NCBI GenBank assembly: GCA_002104905.1
Contig: MCFE01000033.1
Span: 150,923-214,922 of the forward strand
DNA from: Basidiobolus meristosporus CBS 931.73
Taxonomy: Eukaryota > Basidiobolomycota > Basidiobolomycetes > Basidiobolales > Basidiobolaceae
DNA length: 64,000 nt
Direction: 5' to 3'
In this document: piece by piece, positions 56,693 through 64,000 of the stretch
Layout of the letters: each line of letters opens with the position of its first letter
Numbering within the stretch: position 1 is the stretch's first letter
Position numbers and translations under genes: made by a program
The notes under the pieces: model-generated
The model's input: the letters and a program-made list of their open reading frames with translations, nothing else
Database searches by the model: none
Told to the model about the DNA's origin: nothing

Positions 56693-56730
56693 TGTGGTGG
56701 TGTAGAGGTACTCCTGGGAGAAGCTACACA
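56693..56730. repeat. Inverted 38-bp copy of LTR terminus
   Basis: Starts TGTGGTGGTGTAGAGG and is the exact reverse complement of 59514-59551, giving the element perfect terminal inverted repeats. Confidence 0.9.
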
Positions 56731-56742
56731 CCACCACATATT

Positions 56743-56759
56743 TGGCACCCAACGTGGGG
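56743..56759 (+). promoter_or_regulatory. Primer binding site of Gag-protease element
   Basis: TGGCACCCAACGTGGGG, resembling tRNA-Lys-type sites with the CCCAACGTGGGG core, two bases after the LTR end. Confidence 0.6.
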
Positions 56760-56812
56760 GGTTTGACTGAACTGCCCCTAGAAGACTTAAGAAAGAACAA
56801 ATTATCAAGACC

Positions 56813-58669
56813 ATGGATCTACCTTTACCAGGAATGCAAGGAACCCCTTTCTTTGATGGAACTAAAGTCAAAGCTTTCATCAAGAGGTGGGAGCTTTTCT
56901 GCAGAGCCCACAAAATACCTGAGGCCATTATGGCTGAAGAGATGCCCCCCTACAGCACTGATGAGATCATGCTCTCATTATATGAAAGAAATGATCTGCT
57001 GACAAATTGGACCCTCTTGAAGAGCTACTTGATTGATGAATATGGAGAGAGACAAGTTGACTACACACTGCAAGACTTGGAGAACTTTGCTTATAGCAAG
57101 TTTAAGCAGCTACCATTGAAAGAATACTTGAGTGGCCTTGAGCAAATTGGAGAGTCACTGAAAGCCCAAGGCATTATCACTGATCTGACTTTATCTGCCT
57201 ATCTGCTCAGAGCACTACCAGAAGGCCTGGTGAGAAGGATTGAAAACAATCCTACTGTGAAAGCTATGAGTTCACTGCCTGCATTTCAGTTAGCTAAGCA
57301 GATTCTATTTGCCCCTGAAGAAACCTCACCAATCAGAAAGCTTCTTTCAAGCCCAGAACAAAACCAAGATAGCCAAGACATACTTAATCCCAGCAATCAA
57401 AGCACTCAAATTCAGGAGCTGACACAGCAACTAGAGAAACACTCTTTGCTACTTGCCAGCAAAGCATATGGTCAGAAGCCAGTAGAGAAAGAAGTCAAAT
57501 ATACATGCATGTGGTGTGACTCTGCCAACCATTCCAAGAGAAATTGCCAAGAGCTTCAGTCATTACTATCCACAGGTGATGTCCTATATAGTCCTCAGGG
57601 ATACATAGTCAGTAAACATGGTGACAAATTATCCACAGCATTTGGACAAGGAGGAATGAGAGTTCACTACAAGCAAGTCACCTCTCATACAAGAAAGGTT
57701 CACCTCCATGAAGAAGAAGATCCTGACTACTTTGATCCAGCTGAAGTTCTGAACTTTGACTATGAGGACCCCAGAGAGGCCCAAGATCATATAGCTTCAA
57801 TTTATGCTTCAAAGAGACACCATCCTGAAAAAATGGCTAATCCAGGCCCAGCAACAAAAGTACCAAGATGTGAGCCAGAAGTTGTGATTGAGAAGAAAGC
57901 ATCACCCCCATTAATTTTACAAGAGTCTGCCAAGGCCAACAACTACCACATGCAGCCTAGAGTCAAGCAAAATGGTACCCCAGAGGCTCTGACAAGTCAT
58001 ATACTAGGAAGCAACATATCAATCAAGGTTGGAGAGCTACTCAGTGTATCACCATCTGTAAGAAAGACTCTGGATGAGCATATCAGAATAAGAAAGCATC
58101 CAATTGAAGCAACTCAAGGCAACCAGGTCAGGACAGTTCAAGGAAGCCAAGATATCAGTAAGCTGCATCAAAGCAAGAAACACTACTACTCAGTGGCAAC
58201 TGCAACAACTACAGGAACTGTGCATAATCAAGAAATCCTATGTCATATAGACAGTGGATCTGAGATATGTGTGATGCCTTTGGAGGCTTGGAAACAACTA
58301 CCATGCAAAGACCTATTGCCCATAGACACCAATATCAATTGGAGCATGAAGGATGCCAACTCAGGGCAATCAAAGCTTCTAGGAATTATTCACAGCTTCC
58401 CTCTCATCATTGAAGGAATACCCCATGAGATCCCAGTATTCATTTGTGCAAAGGCTAACTTTGAATTACTTCTTGGAAGACCATGGGAAGTAAAAGCAAG
58501 AGCAACTGCAGTGAACTACCCAGATGGTTCAGCATGGTATACTATATACTCAGAGAGCCCAGGACTAACAGCAACCTTCTGTGGTGTGGACTCAAACAAT
58601 ATCCGATCAATGACATCATGTAGATTTCTATCTCAAGAAAGGACAGGTGGCTTCATTGAGGAAGACTGA
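56813..58669 (+). CDS. Retrotransposon Gag-protease polyprotein
   Basis: 618-residue uninterrupted ORF. The N-terminal Gag resembles gypsy-type capsid of fungal elements (FFDGTKVKAFIKRWELF...), then a CX2CX4HX4C zinc knuckle (CMWCDSANHSKRNC, about residues 226-239), a low-complexity middle, and a retropepsin domain with the active site HIDSGSEICVM and the second block FELLLGRPWE near the C-terminus. Translation stops before any polymerase, and only about 80 bp separate it from the LTR, so polymerase must come in trans. The open frame suggests recent activity. Confidence 0.88.
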   Translation: MDLPLPGMQGTPFFDGTKVKAFIKRWELFCRAHKIPEAIMAEEMPPYSTDEIMLSLYERNDLLTNWTLLKSYLIDEYGERQVDYTLQDLENFAYSKFKQLPLKEYLSGLEQIGESLKAQGIITDLTLSAYLLRALPEGLVRRIENNPTVKAMSSLPAFQLAKQILFAPEETSPIRKLLSSPEQNQDSQDILNPSNQSTQIQELTQQLEKHSLLLASKAYGQKPVEKEVKYTCMWCDSANHSKRNCQELQSLLSTGDVLYSPQGYIVSKHGDKLSTAFGQGGMRVHYKQVTSHTRKVHLHEEEDPDYFDPAEVLNFDYEDPREAQDHIASIYASKRHHPEKMANPGPATKVPRCEPEVVIEKKASPPLILQESAKANNYHMQPRVKQNGTPEALTSHILGSNISIKVGELLSVSPSVRKTLDEHIRIRKHPIEATQGNQVRTVQGSQDISKLHQSKKHYYSVATATTTGTVHNQEILCHIDSGSEICVMPLEAWKQLPCKDLLPIDTNINWSMKDANSGQSKLLGIIHSFPLIIEGIPHEIPVFICAKANFELLLGRPWEVKARATAVNYPDGSAWYTIYSESPGLTATFCGVDSNNIRSMTSCRFLSQERTGGFIEED

Positions 58670-58747
58670 GAGAGCACTTTGTTCTCCAAACTTACAGTGG
58701 TTAGCTAAAAAGTTCCCTGAAACTTTTTAGCTCAAGTGCGGGGTGGA

Positions 58748-59551
58748 TGTGGTAGGGTAAACATACCTCCCACAGACAAGTTTATTCATATAGTCATTAT
58801 GATATACTTATCCATATTTTATCTTATCAGTATTATCCCATTCTTCTTTTGCCCATATTATCAGTATTATCCCCATATGATGTTTACCCTGATTAGTTAT
58901 TAGCATTAGTTATCGCAGATGTTATTCAGCTTTGTGATCAGTAGATGTATCTATATAAGGCAAGTACCCGCGTCAGTACCCGTGACACATGACCTAGGTC
59001 TGTGTTACCATCTCTACCATTTCAATACCATATATGGTATTTCTATGTTGCACAGGCTTCAGACTACTGATTCCTGATTGGTTGAGAGTGCTGTGCCTTT
59101 TAGAACCTTCCAGGACATTCTTGGCATATTTTTAGCTCATAGTGATGTCATCAAGAATTCCACTGATACCTAGAATCTTCTAGAACCTTGTCATTAGTAA
59201 TCACTTGGCAATCAGGAAAAGTATTTAAGGGAAAGCAATCCCTCATCAATAAATCATCCCTTCTATCAGTAACACTTCTACCTTATTGATTAGCAGTTGA
59301 TCACTGCACCTGCCTTCAACAGTACATCTCAGACCTGCCATCAAGGAGCTTTTCAGGGTAGTGCACAAGACACACAGAGGCCTTTGGAGACACTTGGAGC
59401 ACCTAGGAAGCTAGAGAAGCAGGAGCTTTTACCATAGTGACATATTGACAAAGACACCAGCAGTTTAGACACAGAGGTTATTGCACCCATCAGACACCTC
59501 ACACACCTTGAGTTGTGTAGCTTCTCCCAGGAGTACCTCTACACCACCACA
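58748..59551 (+). repeat. 3' LTR of Gag-protease element
   Basis: Begins TGTGGTAGGG after the purine-rich AAGTGCGGGGTGGA and ends CACCACCACA next to the target duplication; contains an AATAAATC poly(A)-type signal at about 59249. The 5' boundary is inferred from TG and the purine tract. Confidence 0.7.
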
Positions 59552-60340
59552 ACGCAATGATAGCCAACAAAGGAGGTACCCAAGACCCTACAAAGGCAAT
59601 AGCCACCTGTTTTGCAACTACTGCAAAAGGAAAGGACACACATCAGACCAGTGTGTCAAAAAGAGATATTATCAGCAAAAGAAGCCTGAATATGGAAATG
59701 CTGCAACAACTGAAGATAGACTACTCATATCTGCATTAAGTATGACCACAAGCTAGGATTCTTAGATGTGGTATATTGACTCTGGAGCTTCTCAACACTT
59801 TACACACCAAAAAGGACTTTTTACCCAATATCAAGAAGTTCCAATTAAGAAGGTTTTCATGGGTGACAATAGAACACATGATCCAGTGGGAGAAGGAACT
59901 ATCAAAGTAAACCTTAGAAGCAGTGAAGGAAGCCATACACTGACCTTTAAAGAAGTACTCTATGTACCAGAAATAGCCAAGAACCTACTCTCTGTAACCA
60001 AGGCCACAGCAGAAGGACTCAGTTTCAGTTTTGGCAATTCTGGATGCAGGCTCACTGATCAAAATGGTGCCCATATTGCTTTGGGCATCAGAGATCAGAA
60101 TCTATACAAGCTGACTTCTAATCCATCATATCTGGAAGCCAATAAAAGTAACTTAAACATAGAAATACCAATGCTTTGGCACAGGAGATTTGGGCACATC
60201 AATTTTGAATATTTGCGCAAAATGATCAAAGATCAGCTAATTTCTGGTGTGAAAATTGATCCACTAGCTAATTTGGAGCACTGTGAAGCCTGCATACAAG
60301 GGAAACAAGCCAGACAACCGTTCAAGAGCCCAGGGTTAAT
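59552..60340 (+). pseudogene. Older copia element, segment 3 (gag end, protease, pre-integrase), truncated
   Basis: Continues the older element: zinc knuckle CNYCKRKGHTSDQC, then two premature TAG codons where the complete copy has AAG and CAG (about 59755 and 59764), protease WYIDSGASQHFT, LWHRRFGHIN and CEACIQGKQARQPF. It breaks off at about 60340, after GGGTTAAT, where telomere-like CTTAGGG starts. Integrase, RT, RNase H and 3' LTR are absent. Confidence 0.9.
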
Positions 60341-60640
60341 CTTAGGGTTATGGGAGGGAAAGTCATCAAGGTAGGTGAAAACTGTATTTGATTTCAGACA
60401 AGTCTAACTACAAATAAAGAAGCCAGCTGGGAATAGAAGATTCCCAAAGTAAACACTAAGTTGAATATGAATAAATCTAAGCTAAAGTTAAGGCAGTATC
60501 CCAGAGTACACTGGAGTTCAGGTTCATGGGAGAGTGAAGTAGATAAGCTTGAGAGATATAATAATCTTTGAGGAAGTGGGTAACAGCAGGTGAAGGGGAG
60601 TTTTTGATAAGTGAAGTGAATCTTGAGAGCAGAGATGCCT
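60341..60640 (-). mobile_element. Telomeric LINE segment C (3' end only)
   Basis: 300-bp 3' fragment of a non-LTR element on the minus strand. At its 3' end (low coordinates) it has the shared 3'-UTR blocks GGCTTCTTTATTTGTA and TTTCACC, a hairpin, TTTCCCTCCC and then TAACCCTAAG. No recognisable coding part. Confidence 0.75.
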
Positions 60641-60662
60641 CTTAGGGTAGGGGGGGAGACAG

Positions 60663-60676
60663 TCACCAACAGGTGA
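60663..60676. other. LINE 3' hairpin, segment B
   Basis: TCACC-AACA-GGTGA stem-loop (read on +), about 20 nt from the telomere-like tail. Confidence 0.7.
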
Positions 60677-60710
60677 AATCTTTATTTCAGTTGAAACAAA
60701 GTAGCCAGCG

Positions 60711-63080
60711 CTACTGTTGTAGCTTTGATACAAGAGTGTGTAGCTGAGGGGAATTTGTAGGTAAGTTAATAAGAAGTGATGATAGTTCTTCAGTGCTCAA
60801 GACACTGTTCAGTGGGAAGGGGGGTAGCAAGAGAGGTAAGAATGACTTGTGAACAACATTAATGAGGGGAATGTGATAAGGATTGATATTCATCATAAAG
60901 GGAGTGTGCTGCTGCAGATATTGCTGCCAAAGGACTGTCAAGTACTTCAGGTAGGACAGCTTGGGTTTTTCTGACTGCAGAATATATTGAGCAAACTTCT
61001 TGACTTCAGGATCTCCAAGTATAGTTCTCCAGCAGGAGCCAGGTGTAGTGTGATGTGTTCTCTTCCAGGCCTTAATCAGTGGGTTGTTGCAGTGGTGAAG
61101 TCTGAGATATAATCTGGTTCTAAGGTAGAGAAGTCTGATCTTATAGGGCATAAACCCAAAAGCACCAAGAATAGCATGTCTGTAGGGGCATTCAGGCAAA
61201 TGAGGCACCAAGGAGGTAATGCACCATACTGCAAACTTGTCAAGCTTAGTGCAGTCTCTAGAAGTAAGAGAGAGAAGTGGTAAGCCAAACTCCAGGACAG
61301 GGAAGACAAACTGCTTGAGTAGAAGGAGGCAGCTGGGAGCTGAAGTTGTTGGAGGAGCAACAGCCAGTAGCTTGTGGAGTGCCTGTCTTGCCAGGATAAT
61401 TCTCTTCTTCAGGTGTGCTCCAGAGTCTAGTCCAGTAGGAAGGAAAGGAAAGCCAAGATATGTAGCAGAAGCCTGAGCAGGTAGAGTGGAGTTCTCCAAG
61501 TTGATGGGAGAGCCCAAAGGTACTGTCTTTGCAATGGAAAGCTGAAGATTATTCTTCTGCAGATACTGGTGGATGGTCTGGGAGTCTTGTTGCACATTGG
61601 AGGAGGATATTCTGATGTCATCAGCAAAGAGACTAACCAGGCAGTCAGCTGAGAGTCTTGGGAAATCATTCAGGAAGATGGCAAACAGTATAGGACCAAG
61701 CACAGAGCCTTGAACCACTCCATTAGGAACTGAGAACACAGCTGATTGCTCACTTGGGTGCAGAATTCTTGCTTGTGGATCCAGAAACAGAGACCTGACA
61801 AGGAGGGTGAGAGAGGTACTGGAGAAGCATTGCAACTTGGACCAAAGCAGATTTCTGTCAACTGAATCAAAGGCCTTAGTAATATCAAACAGAACTGAGG
61901 GATACTTGCACTGGAGAGAGTGATCTTGGCCAAGTATGACTGCATATTCCAAGGAGAGGCCAGGAACAAAGCCAAACTGTGCAGGATGAAACTTGAGGGA
62001 GTCAGAGTAGAGCTCCTGAGCAAGCAGAAGCTCAAACACCTTTCTGCAGGTGGGCAGCAGAGATATTGGCCTGTAGGAGCTAGGATCCAGGTGCTTTCCT
62101 TTACCCTTGTACAGTGGCAAAACATTTGCAAAGGACCATTCCTCAGGAGTAGAAAGCTGGGCTGAGCATTGCTGAAACAGTGGAAGCAGAAGTGCAGACA
62201 TGGCCTTGGTACTAGTCTTCAGAAGCTCATAGGAGATTGTGTCCACACCTGGAGCAGTAGAGTTGGGAAGCCTCTTGAGCACATTATGGATTCTCCTTTG
62301 ATCAAGTGCAAGTGGGATGGGCAGAGTTGTGAAGTCAGGATGAAAGCCAGGAGTTCAGTACTGCTTTGTAGAGAAGAAGATGTTAGCCAGCTGTTCTGTT
62401 GAAGGTAACTTCCTGGAAGAGGGCCTCATTGCCCTGTAGAGTCTTAATACTGTTCTTGTTATAGAGTTGGAAGATTGCAGAGGCAAAGAACTCATAATAT
62501 GATCCCAGAGCTGAGTATGCAGAGTGTGGTGAATTGCCTTGGAGTGGTGTATGGCTGTCAGGAGGAGTTTCTCTGTTTTTGGGTTAGGGAAACTCAGGTA
62601 GCTTTGTTGCAGGGCTGAAACAATGAATTCCCATTTTCTTGATATAACAGCAGTAGTCTTGCATGGCAGTGAGAGGGAGGCAGACACCAGAATCAGATGC
62701 TTCACAAAGAGCCAGGCATAGTTGAGATCATCTGGCAGAGAAAGTAGCAAACAGGCAAGCTTCAAGTAGTTCCCAAAGTCTTTCTTCTGATTCTTGGTAG
62801 CTTTGTGGGTGAGCACAGTAAGTTTTGGCAGCTTCTTCTTCACAACTGGTTGCATAGAAAGGGACCAGGCTGGGTGGTCAGAGGCTCTCAAGGATCCTAG
62901 CTCAGCTCCAGAGAATTGCTTGACTTCATTCACAAAGTAGAGGGCAGCAGCAGAAGGACAGATCCAGTCAACACATCTTTTCTCAGATTGAGCACCTAGT
63001 GCTAGCAGGTGGCTTTCTCTCAGGAAGTTCAGTAGGAATGTAGACCTTGGCTTCATTCTTGCAGTCAGAGTAGTCTTGTT
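60711..63080 (-). pseudogene. LINE ORF: APE endonuclease end plus reverse transcriptase, one in-frame TGA
   Basis: One reading frame from the left-over endonuclease to the stop at 60711, broken only by TGA at 62355-62357. The first part retains the C-terminus of an AP-endonuclease domain (RCVDWICPSA...ASDHPAWSL; the SDH motif), so this is an APE-type LINE. Then come the RT blocks APGVDTISYELLK, LYKGKGKHLDPSSYRPISLLP, DITKAFDSVDRNLLW, NGVVQGSVLGPILF and the active site SLFADDIRI. The C-terminal region includes PVLEFGLPLLSLTSR and GAFGFMPYKIRLLYLR. The N-terminal ORF extension from 63167 is translated segment A 3' UTR. The family name cannot be assigned by eye. Confidence 0.85.
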
Positions 63081-63766
63081 CTTAGGGGTTAGGGGAGGGA
63101 AAGTCACCAAGTTGGTGAAATCTTTATTTGAGTTAAGACCTAATCTAGGTACAAATAAAGAAGCCAATTAAGAGGTCTAGAACCTCTCTAATAAATAATC
63201 TAATTTATGTTTTGTTTCATCTCTAATGTTTGTTTCAATAAAGTAAAGCTCATCAGGGGTAAATATAAAATTCAGGGGTTTTGGGGGAAGTACAAATTGT
63301 AGATGTTTCTGATCAATATAATCCAAGACTGGAACCCAGCCTGGGATTAGGTGTAGTAGGAAGGGTGTGTGGACTTGTAAGTAGCTCTGCCACATAGATC
63401 TTAGATGGTCCTGAGCCAGTAGTCTTGGTTTCTCAGCTTTTTGAAGTTTTGAAGCAAGCTCTGTTACTACAGCAGAGCCAACCAGGGTGTGCCAGCAAGA
63501 AGATTTCAGGGAGGAGTTAGATTGAAGCCATTGTTTGATGGAGGGGTTATGTGATTTCTGAAGTTTGACTAGGAAGGAAGCACAGAGATAGACCATTCGG
63601 ATTTGGTATGGGTAGAAGCCAAAGGCTCCATTAGTTGCATGGATATAGGGAGATACTGGAAGATAAGGTACCAAGGATCTGATACACTGATGGAGAAATT
63701 TATCCAGGCGGTGAAGTTCTCTGGAGGTTAGGGGTATAATGTGGAGACCAAACTCAAGTACCGGCA
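63081..63766 (-). mobile_element. Telomeric LINE segment A (5'-truncated, adjoining telomere)
   Basis: 686-bp copy whose 5' truncation abuts the terminal TTAGGG tract. The 3' end carries the hairpin at 63104-63118 and ends CCCTCCCCTAACCCCTAAG. Confidence 0.85.
63104..63118. other. LINE 3' hairpin, segment A
   Basis: TCACC-AAGTT-GGTGA perfect 5-bp stem, 5-nt loop, about 20 nt from the CCCTAAG end. Confidence 0.7.
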
Positions 63767-63767
63767 C
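63177..63767 (-). pseudogene. LINE reverse transcriptase C-terminal fragment
   Basis: About 196 codons open to a stop at 63177. PVLEFGLHIIPLTSRE, SLVPYLPVSPYIHATNGAFGFYPYQIRMVYL and KAEKPRLLAQDHLRSMWQSYLQVHTPF align with the end of the segment B ORF but differ at roughly half the positions, so A and B belong to distinct subfamilies. The catalytic RT part is lost. Confidence 0.85.
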
Positions 63768-64000
63768 TTAGGGTTAGGGTTAGGGTTAGGGTTAGGGTTA
63801 GGGTTAGGGTTAGGGTTAGGGTTAGGGTTAGGGTTAGGGTTAGGGTTAGGGTTAGGGTTAGGTAGGTTAGGGTTAGGGTTAGGGTTAGGGTTAGGGTTAG
63901 GGTTAGGGTTAGGGTTAGGGTTAGGGTTAGGGTTAGGGTTAGGGTTAGGGTTAGGGTTAGGGTTAGGGTTAGGGTTAGGGTTAGGGTTAGGGTTAGGTTA
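63767..64000 (+). repeat. Telomere, (TTAGGG)n
   Basis: Starts CTTAGGG and continues to the end of the window, about 38 units, with one variant (TTAGGTAGG, about 63859-63866). The G-rich strand runs toward the right end, so this is a true chromosome terminus. Confidence 0.98.

Larger units (their letters stand above)
56693..59551 (+). mobile_element. Gag-protease LTR element with inverted LTR end (non-autonomous)
   Basis: 2859-bp insertion in the older copia, flanked by ACGC (56689-56692 and 59552-59555). The right end is an LTR of about 804 bp. Instead of a full 5' LTR the left end has 38 bp (56693-56730) that are the reverse complement of the right LTR terminus, followed by the last bases of an LTR (ACACCACCACA) and a PBS. 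It codes only for Gag and protease; no RT, RNase H or integrase is present. Confidence 0.85.
60641..63080 (-). mobile_element. Telomeric LINE segment B (5'-truncated)
   Basis: 2440-bp copy running from inside the endonuclease domain to the 3' end. The 5' truncation is joined directly to the CCCTAAG tail of segment A; its own 3' end carries TCACC-loop-GGTGA and ends CCCTACCCTAAG. Confidence 0.88.

Noticed and set aside
60394-60669. 91-codon minus-strand ORF in LINE segment C
   Set aside because: It crosses the junction between segments B and C and does not resemble the RT C-terminus; likely chance.
62355-63167. ORF start at 63167 as the natural N-terminus of LINE B
   Set aside because: The first 20 or so codons are the 3' UTR and CCCTAA tail of the neighbouring LINE A; the true element is 5'-truncated at about 63080.
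60341-63766. Assignment of the telomeric LINEs to the MoTeR family
   Set aside because: The remnant upstream of RT carries an APE-type SDH motif rather than a downstream restriction-like nuclease, so only the location is similar.
1-64000. CRISPR arrays, tRNA and rRNA genes
   Set aside because: None recognised on reading; the regular repeats present are LTRs, tandem duplications and telomere.

Overview
This window is a 64-kb chromosome end from a fungus. The right edge (about 63767-64000) is a run of TTAGGG repeats reading 5'->3' off the end, so the window runs from single-copy chromosomal DNA on the left, through a subtelomere, to the telomere itself. Almost every gene is split by short GT-AG introns (about 50-110 nt). 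The set SDS22, NOP10, Gemin6, CNOT10, GCSH, TFIIH p44, GCN20, NAP1, FTR1/FET3 and a class III GH18 chitinase points to a fungus. An intracellular serpin, a Gemin6-like protein and an expanded family of concentrative nucleoside transporters (CNTs) suggest an early-diverging lineage rather than an ascomycete yeast. That placement is inference.

Layout. 1-15500: dense housekeeping genes (sds22, NOP10, Gemin6-like, SLC25A46/Ugo1-like carrier, mitochondrial flavin reductase-like protein, CNOT10, glycine cleavage H protein, serpin, TFIIH p44/SSL1, GCN20, a GATA-finger protein). 15500-34600: seven CNT genes, six in tandem on + and a seventh convergent on -. Copies 2-4 are near-identical repeats of about 2.8 kb with shared TATA promoters. 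Copies 1-5 each carry exactly one extra base in the reading frame, at five different places, while copies 6 and 7 are intact. 35830-38483: a secreted chitinase whose model needs a 4-nt micro-exon. 38847-42909: the reductive iron-uptake pair FTR1 (-) and FET3 (+), divergently transcribed across about 1 kb with ATCWGATAA iron-GATA sites. 43141-48204: NAP1, mS34-like mitochondrial ribosomal protein, a GNAT acetyltransferase and NADH-cytochrome b5 reductase.

49250-64000 is a nested transposon zone. A young Ty1/copia element (51955-56638, 349-bp LTRs, GAATT target duplication) sits inside an older copia copy. The same older copy is split again by a Gag-protease-only LTR element (56693-59551) whose left end is an inverted copy of its own right LTR end. 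The older copia copy stops abruptly at about 60340, where CTTAGGG begins. From there to the telomere come three 5'-truncated LINE (APE-type non-LTR retrotransposon) segments, head to tail, with 3' ends toward the centromere. Each ends in a short hairpin followed by a telomere-like CCCTAAG tail. This looks like a chromosome broken inside a retroelement, healed with telomeric repeat, and then extended by telomere-targeting LINEs.

The most notable items are the telomeric LINE array with its constant CTTAGGG junctions and 3' hairpin, the CNT array (substitution at a nucleobase-binding position plus one frameshift in each of five copies), the palindromic-end LTR element and the iron-regulon control region.
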